The notes: generated by a model not told the origin, from the sequence alone. Positions 42,558 to 53,082 are shown, numbered from the stretch's first letter. The stretch: 64,000 nucleotides of DNA from a bacterium (GCA_021811315.1 JAJZPF010000005.1:43954-107953), one strand, 5' to 3'. Numbers and translations are program-made.

Positions 42558-45041
42558 ATGATGAAAACAACTTTACTCCTCCTGCTTTTGATGCAAGTCG
42601 CGACGCTCCCCGTTTCCTCGCAGCCGGCCCCCCAGTCCCAGCCCGCCGCTTCCGTAGGCGAAGCCCCCTCCCCCGAGCAATTGAAAGAATGGCTGGCAAG
42701 CCACGGGCTCGCCCAGCCCGGGCCTGACGCCAAAGCCCTGCCCGGGATGTCGGCGGCCGAAAGTCTCCTGCCCGCGGCGGACGGCCAGGGCGGCGGCCCC
42801 TGGGAAGTTGCCGAAACGGCGGCAAAAGGCCAGGTAAATCTCAAGGAAAAAGCCATCCTGAAGACCGGGAAGGCTAAAAAAGGCCGCCTCTACCACAAAG
42901 ATTTCGTCAACCAGGATATAGAGGCGATACTTGCGCTGGGCAGCGTGGACAAGATCTCGGTGGATATCGAGGAGCTCCCCGGCCGCCCGCTGTCCCCGAA
43001 GCTGGCCGAGGCCGCCGGCTCCTCCGTCCCGGTGCGCATCACCTACATCATCTCCGAAAAGCCCATGGTCAAGACCATAACGGTGACCGGGGCCAAGGGG
43101 CTGTCCAAATCCGCCGTCAAGGACGAGATGACGCTGAAGGAAAAAGACTTCTTCGACGAGCTGAAGATCCGCGAGGACCTGATAAAGATTACCGACAAAT
43201 ACCACGAGAAAGGCTACATCGACGCCAGGGCCGACTACGAGGTGCGCTACGACACCGCCGCCTCGCTGGCCTTCCTGACCGTTTCCGTGGTGGAAGGCAA
43301 AAAAGCGCGGGTGGCCGCGGTGGAATTCACGGGCGCGGCCGCCTTCAAGCAGAAAAAGCTGCTGAAGAAGATGAAGAACAGGCCGAAGAGGATCTATTCC
43401 CCGCAGGACCTCGACGAGGATTACAAGGCGCTGACGGAGTTTTACAAGAACAACGGCTACGCCGATTTCAAAATAACGGACACCTCCACCACCTTCAACG
43501 AAGAGCGCTCCAGCGCGACCATAAAGATCACGGTCTCCGAGGGGAACAAGCAGAAATTCGGCGCCACTTTCTTCGCCGGCAACACCGTTTATATGCCCAG
43601 CGAACTGCTGCCGGCCGTGGAATACCGCCGCGGGAAGGTCTTCAACCAGGACCGCTTCAACGACACGATCCGCGGCATTCAGGACAAGTACGCGGACAAA
43701 GGCTACCTGAAAGCCGTGCTGGTCCCCGACCGGGTTTACAACGAGAAGACCGGCGAGACCGACGTTACGTTCAGCATCACCGAGAACAACCAGATCTTCG
43801 TCGACCACGTGGACGTGGAAGGCAACAAGGCGACCAAGTCCTACGTCCTGACGCGCGAGGTCACGCAGAAAGAAGGGACGGTGTTCAGCTCCTCCAAGAT
43901 CCGCCGCAGCCAGGAAAGGATCTTCAACCTGGGCTTCATCGACGACGTCAGCCCCGTGATCAACCCCACCGCCGACCCGGACAAAGTGGACCTGGTGTTC
44001 GACATCGTGGAAGGCAAGCCCGGCATGCTCACGGCCGGCGCGGGCATCTCCTCCAACGACGGCCTGGTCGGCACGCTCTCGCTCTCCCACCTGAACCTTT
44101 TCGGCAGGGCCTATAAGACCTCGCTGTCCTGGAACTTCGGCAAGCGGGTACAGGACTACTACCTCAGCTGGTCCACGCCCTGGGTAGGGAACCACCCCAC
44201 CTCGCTGGGCGTCGACGTCTTCAATACGCGCCATTACAAGCCCTACCAGAACACGATCTCGGCCTATACCGAGCGCCGCACCGGCGGCAAGATAACGCTG
44301 GGGCCGCGCTTCGAGGAAGACAAATACCACCTGACCACCGCCTACACTTTCGAGAAAGTGCGCATCTCGGAGGTGGATTCCCTTTACCCCGAGCTGCAGG
44401 CGGGCACCAGCGTCACCTCCTCCATCTACGTGGAGTTCGCGCGGGACACGCGCGACAATGTCTGGGACCCGACGCGCGGGACCAAGATCTCCCTCGGCAT
44501 GGATTACGCCGGCGGCCCGCTGCAGGGCGACGTCAACTATTACAAGCCGACCCTCTCCTCCAGCTATAACCTCAAGCTGTTCTCCATAGACGACTATCCT
44601 TTCGTCATGGCCATCGGGAACAGGTTCGGCTTCGTGGGCCGCTTCGGCGACACGAAAAAAGTCCCGGTCTACGAGCGCTATTTCATCGGCGGGGCCGAGA
44701 CGGTGCGCGGCTACTCCAACAACGGCCAGATAGGCCCCCCCAACGGCGGCAGGGTCTACGACGTCGCCAACGTGGAATTCAAATTCCCGCTGGCCCGCGA
44801 GCGGCGCCGCACCATCGTGCAGTTCGCTTTCTTCTTCGACGTGGGCAACTCCTGGGACACTTTCGACCGCATCAGCGGCCGCTTCGGCACCGGGACGACC
44901 AATCTCAAGGCGGGCGCCGGGTTCGGGATACGCTTCACCACCCCCGCCTTCCCGATAAGGCTGGACTGGGGCTACGGCTTCAACCACAAGCCCGGGGAGC
45001 AGCGCTCGGACATTTACTTCACGCTGGGCAACCTCTTTTAG
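42558..45041 (+). CDS. bamA: Outer membrane protein assembly factor BamA
   Basis: POTRA repeats; C-terminal beta-barrel with FIGGAETVRGY and DWGYGFNHKPGEQRSDIYFTLGNLF. Confidence 0.9.
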   Translation: MMKTTLLLLLLMQVATLPVSSQPAPQSQPAASVGEAPSPEQLKEWLASHGLAQPGPDAKALPGMSAAESLLPAADGQGGGPWEVAETAAKGQVNLKEKAILKTGKAKKGRLYHKDFVNQDIEAILALGSVDKISVDIEELPGRPLSPKLAEAAGSSVPVRITYIISEKPMVKTITVTGAKGLSKSAVKDEMTLKEKDFFDELKIREDLIKITDKYHEKGYIDARADYEVRYDTAASLAFLTVSVVEGKKARVAAVEFTGAAAFKQKKLLKKMKNRPKRIYSPQDLDEDYKALTEFYKNNGYADFKITDTSTTFNEERSSATIKITVSEGNKQKFGATFFAGNTVYMPSELLPAVEYRRGKVFNQDRFNDTIRGIQDKYADKGYLKAVLVPDRVYNEKTGETDVTFSITENNQIFVDHVDVEGNKATKSYVLTREVTQKEGTVFSSSKIRRSQERIFNLGFIDDVSPVINPTADPDKVDLVFDIVEGKPGMLTAGAGISSNDGLVGTLSLSHLNLFGRAYKTSLSWNFGKRVQDYYLSWSTPWVGNHPTSLGVDVFNTRHYKPYQNTISAYTERRTGGKITLGPRFEEDKYHLTTAYTFEKVRISEVDSLYPELQAGTSVTSSIYVEFARDTRDNVWDPTRGTKISLGMDYAGGPLQGDVNYYKPTLSSSYNLKLFSIDDYPFVMAIGNRFGFVGRFGDTKKVPVYERYFIGGAETVRGYSNNGQIGPPNGGRVYDVANVEFKFPLARERRRTIVQFAFFFDVGNSWDTFDRISGRFGTGTTNLKAGAGFGIRFTTPAFPIRLDWGYGFNHKPGEQRSDIYFTLGNLF

Positions 45042-45089
45042 AGGACAGGGAAACTGGAGGATCGGCCGGGAGTCATTGGCCTTTTATTT

Positions 45090-45995
45090 ATGAAAAAACT
45101 TTTTTTCATCGTTCTTTTGGCTTTGCCCGCGCTTAACGCCGGCGCGCTGGAGCTGCTGCTGGAGGAGAACCGCGGCGAGTCCGGAACCGTAGGCTACGTC
45201 GACATCGACCGCGTCTTCAAGGAATACTCCGGGACCACCGGCGCCCGCGAGGAGTTCCTCGCCGAGATCAAGAAGAAAGAAGACGCCCTGAACGCCAAAA
45301 AGATCCCTATCTTCACGCTGAAGGCCGAAATAGCCAAACTGCGCCAGGAGCGGGAGTTCGCCCTGACGCTGCCCTCGCTCCTGGAAACGCAGCGCAGCGT
45401 AGCGGACGCCGCGGCCGCGACGGCCGCGCAAGCCGCCGCCCAGGCCGCGCAGGCGGCCGCCCTGGCGGTACAGGCCTCCACCGAAGCGGTACAGGTTTCC
45501 ACGGGAAGCGTACAGACTTCCAGCGCCGCTGCCCAGTCCCCGGAAGCGGCGCCCCAGCCCGCGCCGCAGCCGGCTCCGCAGGCCGCGCCCCAGCCCGCCG
45601 CGGCCCTGCTGCCCGGCATGGACGGCCTTGTTCAGGGGCCCGCTTCTTCGGGCATAGACATGCCCGGGATAGCCAAGGTCCCGGTTTCGCATTTCAAATT
45701 CTCGGTTTCCACCTCGGTGGCGGACATAGACGCGGTGCTGGCCAAAAAGCAGGCGGACTTGTCCTCCAAAGAAGAGGAACTGCGCCTTTTCCAGCGCCAG
45801 ACGGAGAAAGAGCTGCTGGAACAGGAAAGCCGCAGGAGCGAAATACTGCTGGGCCGCATCTACGTGGCGCTGAAAGAGCTGGCTGTAAAAGAAGAGGTCA
45901 GCGTGATCATCGACAAGCGCAATATCCTGTTCGGCCAGAAAGCCGTGGACCTCACCGCCAAGCTGCTGAAGAAGCTCGAGGAGAACGGGCTATGA
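45090..45995 (+). CDS. OmpH/Skp-like periplasmic chaperone with low-complexity insertion
   Basis: GTVGYVDIDRVFKEY; C-terminal YVALKELAVKEEVSVIIDKRNILFGQKAVDLT; central Ala/Gln/Pro-rich segment. Confidence 0.75.
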   Translation: MKKLFFIVLLALPALNAGALELLLEENRGESGTVGYVDIDRVFKEYSGTTGAREEFLAEIKKKEDALNAKKIPIFTLKAEIAKLRQEREFALTLPSLLETQRSVADAAAATAAQAAAQAAQAAALAVQASTEAVQVSTGSVQTSSAAAQSPEAAPQPAPQPAPQAAPQPAAALLPGMDGLVQGPASSGIDMPGIAKVPVSHFKFSVSTSVADIDAVLAKKQADLSSKEEELRLFQRQTEKELLEQESRRSEILLGRIYVALKELAVKEEVSVIIDKRNILFGQKAVDLTAKLLKKLEENGL

Positions 45996-47020
45996 AGCTT
46001 ACCGCCGCGGACATAACGAAGCTGGCCGAGGGCGACCTGGTCGGCGACGGCGCGCGGCCCGTTTCCGGAGCGGCCCCGCTCGACAAGGCCGGCCCTTCCG
46101 ACCTGTCCTTCCTCGCCGACCCCGCCCATGCGGCCGCCGCAACGCTGTCAAAAGCCGGCTGCCTGCTGGTCCCGCGCGGTTCGGAAGAAGCTTTCAAAGG
46201 ATTTCCCGGAACCCTGGTCTTCACGAAAAACCCGAAATACGCTTTCATGCTGGCGCTGCGCCTGATAGAGAAGGAAGTCCGCCCGCTGCCCGCTCCCGGA
46301 GTGCACCCTTCGGCTTTCGTCTCCCCTTCGGCCAGCCTCGGCAAGGACGTCCACGTCGGACCCATGGCGGTTATCGAGGACGGGGCGGCCGTCGCCGACG
46401 GGGCGGTCATAAGCGCCCAGTGCTACCTGGGCCGGAACGCGAAAGTCGGGCGCGGGACGAGGCTCTACCCCGGAGTTAAGATCATGGACGCCTGCGAGAT
46501 AGGGGCGGAAGTCATAATCCACGCCGGCGCTGTCATAGGCTCCGACGGCTACGGCTATATTTCGCCGCGCGGGACCCATGAAAAGATCCCCCAGATCGGC
46601 AAGGTCATCGTAGAAGGCCGCGTGGAAATAGGCGCCAACACCACGATAGACCGCGCCGCCCTCGAGACCACCGTGATAGGCGGCGGGACCAAGATAGATA
46701 ATTTAGTCCATATCGCGCACAACGTCAAAGTGGGCAAGCACTGCCTGATAATGGCCGAGGCCGGGATAGCGGGCTCCGCCGTTCTCGGCGACAATGTCAT
46801 TATCGGCGGCCAAAGCGCGATCTCCGACCACGTGACCATCGGCGACAATTCCGTAGTGATGGGCAAGACCGGCGTCATGACCAATTTACCCCCTAACCAG
46901 ATAGTCTTCGGCCACCTCGCGCGCCCCCGCCTCCTGGCCATGAAAATAGAAGCCCTCCTCGGCAAGCTCCCCGAGATGCACAAGGCTATACACAAGATAC
47001 AGAAGAAGTTGAGCATTTAA
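45992..47020 (+). CDS. lpxD: UDP-3-O-acylglucosamine N-acyltransferase
   Basis: Hexapeptide repeats; GSDGYGYISPRGTHEKIPQIGKVIVEGRVEIGANTTIDRA; HNVKVGKHCLIMAEAGIAGS. Confidence 0.9.
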   Translation: MKLTAADITKLAEGDLVGDGARPVSGAAPLDKAGPSDLSFLADPAHAAAATLSKAGCLLVPRGSEEAFKGFPGTLVFTKNPKYAFMLALRLIEKEVRPLPAPGVHPSAFVSPSASLGKDVHVGPMAVIEDGAAVADGAVISAQCYLGRNAKVGRGTRLYPGVKIMDACEIGAEVIIHAGAVIGSDGYGYISPRGTHEKIPQIGKVIVEGRVEIGANTTIDRAALETTVIGGGTKIDNLVHIAHNVKVGKHCLIMAEAGIAGSAVLGDNVIIGGQSAISDHVTIGDNSVVMGKTGVMTNLPPNQIVFGHLARPRLLAMKIEALLGKLPEMHKAIHKIQKKLSI

Positions 47021-47044
47021 ACGGGTCTTTTTAAATTAAGCATA

Positions 47045-47224
47045 GAGCGGCTGGGCGGCCTACCGTGCCGACCGGAACGCAAAAACGTTGTCACTGCAGT
47101 GACCGATGCGGTCACCCGCACACCGTGCTCGCAACTCCCGCTCTCGCCCTCCGCGCTTACGCAAGCGTCGGGCTCCGAGAGGGTTTTGCTTATCCGATCG
47201 TCACGGTCTCCGCCCAGATAGCTC
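47045..47224. repeat. Palindromic intergenic element, copy D
   Basis: Imperfect terminal inverted repeat; cacaccgtgctcg and gcttacgcaagc cores. Confidence 0.65.
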
Positions 47225-47264
47225 TATTGAAAAGAAAAACGAGCTGACGCATAAACTGAACGGA

Positions 47265-47422
47265 GGGGTGGCAAGGGTATGGGTTCGACGGGCCTTCTCG
47301 GAGGCCGGAGCTTACGTAAGAGCGGAGGCCGAGAGAGGAGGGCCGAGCACGGTGTGCGTGTGGAGCGAAGCGACAATGCTCCGAGCCCGTGCCCGGCGAT
47401 GCCCATACCCTTGCCAGGCCCC
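47265..47422. repeat. Palindromic intergenic element, copy E
   Basis: ggggtggcaagggtatggg / cccatacccttgcc termini, shared with copy B. Confidence 0.7.
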
Positions 47423-47454
47423 CGACTTAACATCTCGCGGTTCTTAATTTAAAG

Positions 47455-48282
47455 ATGCGAATAACGATAAAAACTCCTGCGACTATTGAAGGCATCGGCC
47501 TGCATAAGGGGAAGGCTGCGCGCGTTACTTTTTTGCCGGCGGACGGGGCCACGGGGTTCCGGTTTATCAGCCCGGCTTTTAAAGAGCCGCTGCCGGCGCG
47601 GCTGGACAGGGTCGCGGGGACGGCGCGCGGGACCAATATCAGCGACGGGAAAAGCACGATTTACACCGTCGAGCATCTGCTTTCGGCCGCGGCCGGGCTC
47701 GGGATCGACGACCTCGATATCGAGATAAACGGCGAAGAGCCGCCAGCCGCCGACGGGTCGGCGCTGCCCTTCGCCGCCGCGCTCCTTAAAGCCGGCCTGC
47801 TCGAAAAGCCCGGACAGGAACGCAGAGAGCTCAAGCTCTCCGCCAGGGTCGAAATGACCAAAGGCGACATCAGCTATTCGGCCCGCCCCTCCCAGGGCGT
47901 ATCTTTCAAGCTGATCTACGATTACCCGCACGCCCTGGTGGGCAGGCAGGAAGTGGAATTCACCCTGACCCCTGAAAACTACCTGGCCCTGGTGGCGCCC
48001 GCCAGGACCTTCGGCTTCACCCACGAGATCGAGGCCCTGAAGGCCGCCGGCCTCGCCCTGGGCGGCTCGCTCGAGAACGCGGTAGTCATAGGCGAAAAAG
48101 AAATAATGGCAAAAGACGGCCTCCGCTTCCCCGACGAATTCGCCCGCCACAAGCTGCTCGACCTCCTCGGCGACCTGGCCCTGGCCGGACTGCCGCTGAA
48201 AGATATACATATAGAAGCCGAGCGGCCCGGGCACGCCGCCAATGTCAATTTTGCTAAACTATTATCAGAAAAGGCGCTTTAA
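47455..48282 (+). CDS. lpxC: UDP-3-O-acyl-N-acetylglucosamine deacetylase
   Basis: GIGLHKGKAARVTFLPA; YTVEHLLSAAAGLGIDDLDIEINGEEPPAADGSA; ARTFGF; KLLDLLGDLAL. Confidence 0.9.
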   Translation: MRITIKTPATIEGIGLHKGKAARVTFLPADGATGFRFISPAFKEPLPARLDRVAGTARGTNISDGKSTIYTVEHLLSAAAGLGIDDLDIEINGEEPPAADGSALPFAAALLKAGLLEKPGQERRELKLSARVEMTKGDISYSARPSQGVSFKLIYDYPHALVGRQEVEFTLTPENYLALVAPARTFGFTHEIEALKAAGLALGGSLENAVVIGEKEIMAKDGLRFPDEFARHKLLDLLGDLALAGLPLKDIHIEAERPGHAANVNFAKLLSEKAL

Positions 48283-48284
48283 CC

Positions 48285-48746
48285 ATGACCGAAACTAAAC
48301 CCCGCCATTACAAGCCTGTCCGCGTCATCCCCTGCGAAGAAATACTCCGCATCATCCCCCACCGCTACCCTTTCATGATGGTCGACCGCGTAGAAGTCGT
48401 GGAGGAGGGCAAGTACTGCGTCGGCGTAAAATGCGTCAGCGCCAACGAGCTCTATTTCCACGGCCATTTCCCCGAAAAACCCATAATGCCGGGCGTGCTG
48501 ATGCTTGAAGGTATGGCCCAGACCGCGGCGGCCATGATGATGGACCTCCCGGAGACCAAGGGCCGCCTCGGCTTCTTCGCCGGGATCAGCAAGGCCCGGT
48601 TCCGCCGCCAGGTAGTGCCCGGCGACGTGCTCAAGATGCACGTAGAGATACTCCGCATCAAGAGCCACATAGGCAAGGTCAGGGCCGAAGCCTGGGTAGG
48701 CGACGAGTCCGCGGCAGAAGCCGAACTGACCTTCGCGATAGGATAA
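48285..48746 (+). CDS. fabZ: 3-hydroxyacyl-[ACP] dehydratase FabZ
   Basis: ILRIIPHRYPFMMVDRV; FHGHFPEKPIMPGVLMLEGMAQ. Confidence 0.92.
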   Translation: MTETKPRHYKPVRVIPCEEILRIIPHRYPFMMVDRVEVVEEGKYCVGVKCVSANELYFHGHFPEKPIMPGVLMLEGMAQTAAAMMMDLPETKGRLGFFAGISKARFRRQVVPGDVLKMHVEILRIKSHIGKVRAEAWVGDESAAEAELTFAIG

Positions 48747-48773
48747 ATTTGAGACAACTTCCTGGAGGAGACC

Positions 48774-49586
48774 ATGCCCACTAAGATACACCCTACAGCG
48801 GTAATCCACCCCAAGGCCCAGATAGACTCCGACGTGGAGATAGGCCCGCTCACCGTGATAGGCGAGGACGTCCAGATAGGGGCCGGGACCAAGATAGGCC
48901 CCCATTGCATCTTCGAATTCTGCACCGTCGGGAAGAATAATTTATTCACAGGCGCCGCCTATGTCGGCATGCCGCCGCAGGACTGGTCTTATAAAGGCGA
49001 GCATACCCGCTTCACCATGGGCGACAGCAATGTCATCCGCGAAGGCGTCTCGCTCCACCGCGGCTCCCACGCCACCAACCTCACCTCCATGGGCTCCAAC
49101 TGCATGCTGATGGCCAACTCCCACCTCGGCCACGACTGCCGCGTGGGCGATAATGTTATCATGGTCAATTCCTCCGCCGCGGCCGGCCACGTGCATATCG
49201 GCGACCGCGCCACCATCTCCGGCCTCGTAGGCATCCACCAGTTCACCCGCATCGGCAAGTTCGCGATGATCTCCGGCGGCGGCATGGCCAACCAGGACAT
49301 CATCCCCTACGTGATCGCCCAGGGCGACCGGGCCAAGCCCGTCGGCCTGAACCTGGTGGGCCTGAAGCGCAACGGCTTCTCCCGCGAGACCATAAAGCTC
49401 ATAAAGCATACTTTCAAGACCCTGTTCTTCCACGGCCTGCCGCTCAAGGGCGCCATCGCGCAGCTGCGCGGCGAGAACCTGCCGCCCGAGGCGACCCTGA
49501 TCCTCGACTTCTGCGAAGGGACCAAGCGCGGGATAGCCCGCCCCCGCAGGAACGCCGTCGCGCTGGAGACGGCGGTCAACGACTGA
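48774..49586 (+). CDS. lpxA: Acyl-ACP-UDP-N-acetylglucosamine O-acyltransferase
   Basis: IHPTAVIHPKAQIDSDVEIGPLTVIG; HRGSHATNLTSMGSNCMLMANSHLGHDCRVGDNVIMVN. Confidence 0.92.
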   Translation: MPTKIHPTAVIHPKAQIDSDVEIGPLTVIGEDVQIGAGTKIGPHCIFEFCTVGKNNLFTGAAYVGMPPQDWSYKGEHTRFTMGDSNVIREGVSLHRGSHATNLTSMGSNCMLMANSHLGHDCRVGDNVIMVNSSAAAGHVHIGDRATISGLVGIHQFTRIGKFAMISGGGMANQDIIPYVIAQGDRAKPVGLNLVGLKRNGFSRETIKLIKHTFKTLFFHGLPLKGAIAQLRGENLPPEATLILDFCEGTKRGIARPRRNAVALETAVND

Positions 49587-50425
49587 TGGGCGAAAAAATA
49601 GGACTTGTAGCCGGCGGAGGGAGCTTCCCGCTGCTGTTCGCGGCCGAGGCTAAGAAAGCCGGCCGCGAGGTCTATATAGTCGGCCTGGAAGGCATCACCC
49701 CCAAAGAGATAGAGAACTACGCCGTGGAGACGCAGTATTTTAAACTCGGGAACATCGGCGGCCCGCTGACCTACCTGCGCGAGCGCGGCGTAAAAAAAGC
49801 GATGATGGTGGGCAATATCCCCCATGTGAATATTTTCGGCGGGATCATGCCCGATATGCGCGCCGCAAAGCTCCTTTTCAAGCTGCGCGACAAAAAAGCA
49901 AATTCGATCTTCAGCGCCGTCTCGGAAGAGTTCGCAAAGGACGGCATCGAGATAGTCAGCTCCGCCACCCTCCTCGAACACTTGCTTATCAAGCCCGGCC
50001 TCATAACCGGGAAAAAGCCCGACGCCGACACTTTGAAGACGGCGGCTTTCGGCTGGAAAGCCGCTAAAGCCCTCTCCTCTTTCGACATAGGCCTCACCGT
50101 TGTGCTCCGCGACCAGACCGTCCTGGCCGTAGAGGGCATGGAAGGCACCGACGAATGCATCAAGCGCGCCGGCGCCATTTTAAAAAAACTCGGCAAGGGC
50201 CCGACGATGACGGTGGTAAAAGTGGCCCGCCCGAACCAGGATATGCGCTTCGACCTGCCCGTGGCCGGGGCCAGCACCCTGCGCACCATGGCCGAAGCCG
50301 GCGCCACCACGCTGTTCATCGAGGCCGGCAAAACTCTTATCCTGGGCATGGAAGAATTCCTGGCCGCCGCCAAAGAGACCCGCGTCACCGTCTTCGGCGC
50401 GGAAAACGAGGATTCCTTCAAATAG
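49586..50425 (+). CDS. lpxI: UDP-2,3-diacylglucosamine pyrophosphatase LpxI
   Basis: GLVAGGGSFPLLFAAEAKKAGREVYIVGLEG; VVLRDQTVLAVEGMEGTDECIKRAG; MRFDLPVAG. Confidence 0.9.
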   Translation: MGEKIGLVAGGGSFPLLFAAEAKKAGREVYIVGLEGITPKEIENYAVETQYFKLGNIGGPLTYLRERGVKKAMMVGNIPHVNIFGGIMPDMRAAKLLFKLRDKKANSIFSAVSEEFAKDGIEIVSSATLLEHLLIKPGLITGKKPDADTLKTAAFGWKAAKALSSFDIGLTVVLRDQTVLAVEGMEGTDECIKRAGAILKKLGKGPTMTVVKVARPNQDMRFDLPVAGASTLRTMAEAGATTLFIEAGKTLILGMEEFLAAAKETRVTVFGAENEDSFK

Positions 50426-50430
50426 TTCCC

Positions 50431-51066
50431 ATGAACGAACTGCTTTATAAGAATTCCCTGCCCCACACGCTGCTTTCCGGCGTCGCCTCGCTCTACGTCC
50501 ACCTGCTGGCCCTGACCTCGAAGATCTCGGTGAAAGGCGACGGCAGCCAGAAAGGCATCTACACTATCTGGCACCGGCAGGAAGTGATCATGATCTACGC
50601 CCAGCGGGGCCGCGGGCTGGTAGGCCTGGTCAGCAAGAGCAAGGACGGCGAGTACATGGCCCGCATCCTCAAGCGCTTCGGCTTTAATTTTGTGCGCGGT
50701 TCAACCTCCTCCGGCGGTTTTCTTTCCCTGCGCTCGCTTATCAAAGCGGCGCGCGACGGTTTTTCCCTGGCCATCACTCCCGACGGACCGAAGGGCCCGG
50801 TCTTCAAGGTGCAGCCCGGCGCTATCTACCTGGCCCAGAAGGCCGGCATCCCCGTGATCCCCTGCGGCAGCGCCTATTCGAAGAAGAAAGTACTGCGCAA
50901 CTGGGATAAGTACCAGTTCCCCCTCCCCTTCGGCCGCATCCAGGTGGTATACGGCGCGCCTTTCAGCGTGGCCGAGACCGACGACGTTCCCGCTAAAGCC
51001 GTAGAGCTCGAGAACGTGCTGAACGCCCTCACCGCCGAGGCGGAACAGCTGGTGGCCGGCGCCTGA
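50431..51066 (+). CDS. Lysophospholipid acyltransferase (DUF374-like)
   Basis: IWHRQEVIMIYAQRGRGLVGLVSKSKDGEYMARILKRFGFNFVRGSTSSGG; ITPDGPKGPVFKVQPG. Confidence 0.85.
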   Translation: MNELLYKNSLPHTLLSGVASLYVHLLALTSKISVKGDGSQKGIYTIWHRQEVIMIYAQRGRGLVGLVSKSKDGEYMARILKRFGFNFVRGSTSSGGFLSLRSLIKAARDGFSLAITPDGPKGPVFKVQPGAIYLAQKAGIPVIPCGSAYSKKKVLRNWDKYQFPLPFGRIQVVYGAPFSVAETDDVPAKAVELENVLNALTAEAEQLVAGA

Positions 51067-51081
51067 CCCGGAGACCGCCAG

Positions 51082-53082
51082 ATGCCCACCCTTCAAAGAA
51101 CTTCCGCCGCCGTCCCCGCCTTACTTTTCAGCTTCGCCGCTTTCCTCGGCTCTTTCCTTCTCTTCCAGCTGGAGCTGCTGGCCGGCCAGACCGTGCTGCC
51201 GCACTATGGCGGGAGCTATTATGTCTGGACCGTCTGCCTGCTCTTCTACCAGCTCGTCCTCGTGGCCGGCTACGCCTACGCGCTGCTCCTGTCGGAGCGC
51301 CTGCCCCCGAAAACGCTCCTCCTCGTCCATCTCGCTTTGCTCGCGGCCGCGCTGGCCCTCATGCCGGCCTCTTTCCCGGCCCAGGCTTTCGCCAGCCCGG
51401 TCCCGGACCTGCTCTGGCGGCTCGCCCGGTTCATAGCGTTCCCGTTCCTCCTGCTCTCGGCCTCCACTACTCTTTGCCACAAGCTCCTTTCCGACGCCTC
51501 CGGCCGCAGTTCTTTCAGCGTCTTCGCCTGGTCCAATGCCGGCTCGCTGGCCGGGATGCTTTCTTATTCCCTGCTCGTAGAGCCAGCCCTGCCCCTGTCT
51601 TCCGCCGCTTTGCTCTGGCGCGCTCTTTTTATTTTTTACGCCCTGCTCTTCGCGGCCGCCCTGCGCTTCGGGTTTAAAAGCGCCCACGCTCCGGAGCGAA
51701 CGGAAGCGGCCGGCGAGAAGCCGCGGTATTTCCTCTGGTTCATCCTGCCCGCCGGGACCGCGGCTCTGCTTACGGCCGTGACCAGTTATCAAAGCTCGGC
51801 CACCGCCTCCATGCCGCTGACCTGGATGATACCGCTCTGCGTCTACCTGCTTTCCTACGCCGTGCTTTTCGCCGGCGGGGACATCAAGGTCAACACGCTG
51901 AGGGCCAGCCTGTTCTCTCTTCTAATAATACTGGCCGGCCTGCTGTGGCGCCTCCAGAGCCCGCTGACCACGGTGCTGCTTGCTTTGCTTAACTGGGCGC
52001 TGTTCTTCGCCTGTATCGTGGCCCACCGGGAGCTCTACCTCGCCCGGCCGCGCTCGGCGGCGCTCGCGCCGCGCTATTACCTTATGATGGGGCTGGGCGG
52101 GGTGGCCGGCACGGCCCTTGTTACGCCCGTCGGGGCGCTGCGCCTCTCTTTCGGTTTCGCCGACCTGTATATCGCTCTTATCGTTTTTGTCGGGGCCCTG
52201 GTCTACGCTATCAACCGCGAGAGAGGTTTAGGCCTGCGCGCGATGGGGCTGGCGACGGCGCTGCTCGCCGGCCTGATCTTCACCGGGATGAAGCTCTCAG
52301 GGGAGACGCAGGTTTACGGGCTGCGGAATTTTTACGGGATCTACCGCGTGGAGGACGACAAAGCGCAGGGCCTGCGCCGCTTTATCCACGGCTCGACGGT
52401 GCACGGGATACAGCATCTGGCGGCGGGCGAGGAATTCAAGACTACGGTCTATTATTCGGCGGGCTCGCCTATCAGCGAAATTCTTGCTTCCTTCCCCGCC
52501 GACCATGTGGGGGCCGTGGGGCTCGGCATAGGGGTTTCCTGCGCGGACGCGCGCAAGGGGACGGAGTGGACTTTTTACGAGCTGGACCCGGACGTGGTGA
52601 GCATAGCGCGCAAATATTTCACTTTCCTGGGGAAGTGCAAGGCGGAGGTGCGGGTGGTTACGGGCGACGCGCGGATCAATCTGCGGAAGGAGCCGCCGGG
52701 GCGCTTCGACCTGCTTTACCTGGACGCTTTTACCGGGGGCTCGGTGCCCTTCCACCTCGTTACGCAGGAGGCGCTGGAGCTTTACCGGTCCCGGCTGAAG
52801 CCGGGGGGCCTGATGGTCTTCCACGTCTCGGCCAACTTCCTGGACGTTATTCCGGTCATCCGTCTTTCGGCGGCGGCGGCGGGGCTGCAGAGTCTCGAGA
52901 AGTCGATCTCTTTCGATCCGGACGATCCCGCGCGGCTTAGTTCGGAGTGGCTGGCGGTTACGGACAATCCCGCCCATCTGCGCAAGCTGGCGAAGAGCGG
53001 CTGGACGGCGCCCGAGGCTCCCGCCGGCTGGCGCGTCTGGACCGACGATTACAGGAACGTCCTTAAAGCGATAAAGTGGTGA
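51082..53082 (+). CDS. Membrane-fused spermidine synthase-like protein
   Basis: Many N-terminal TM helices; GLGIGVSCADARKGTEWTFYELDPDVVSIARKYF; DLLYLDAFTGGSVPFHLVTQEALELYRSRLKPGG. Confidence 0.8.
   Translation: MPTLQRTSAAVPALLFSFAAFLGSFLLFQLELLAGQTVLPHYGGSYYVWTVCLLFYQLVLVAGYAYALLLSERLPPKTLLLVHLALLAAALALMPASFPAQAFASPVPDLLWRLARFIAFPFLLLSASTTLCHKLLSDASGRSSFSVFAWSNAGSLAGMLSYSLLVEPALPLSSAALLWRALFIFYALLFAAALRFGFKSAHAPERTEAAGEKPRYFLWFILPAGTAALLTAVTSYQSSATASMPLTWMIPLCVYLLSYAVLFAGGDIKVNTLRASLFSLLIILAGLLWRLQSPLTTVLLALLNWALFFACIVAHRELYLARPRSAALAPRYYLMMGLGGVAGTALVTPVGALRLSFGFADLYIALIVFVGALVYAINRERGLGLRAMGLATALLAGLIFTGMKLSGETQVYGLRNFYGIYRVEDDKAQGLRRFIHGSTVHGIQHLAAGEEFKTTVYYSAGSPISEILASFPADHVGAVGLGIGVSCADARKGTEWTFYELDPDVVSIARKYFTFLGKCKAEVRVVTGDARINLRKEPPGRFDLLYLDAFTGGSVPFHLVTQEALELYRSRLKPGGLMVFHVSANFLDVIPVIRLSAAAAGLQSLEKSISFDPDDPARLSSEWLAVTDNPAHLRKLAKSGWTAPEAPAGWRVWTDDYRNVLKAIKW

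Noticed and set aside
42573-44987. 804-aa minus-strand ORF
   Set aside because: Exactly antisense to bamA, no family signature; high-GC shadow ORF.
47065-47447. Small ORFs between lpxD and lpxC
   Set aside because: Lie entirely within palindromic elements D and E.
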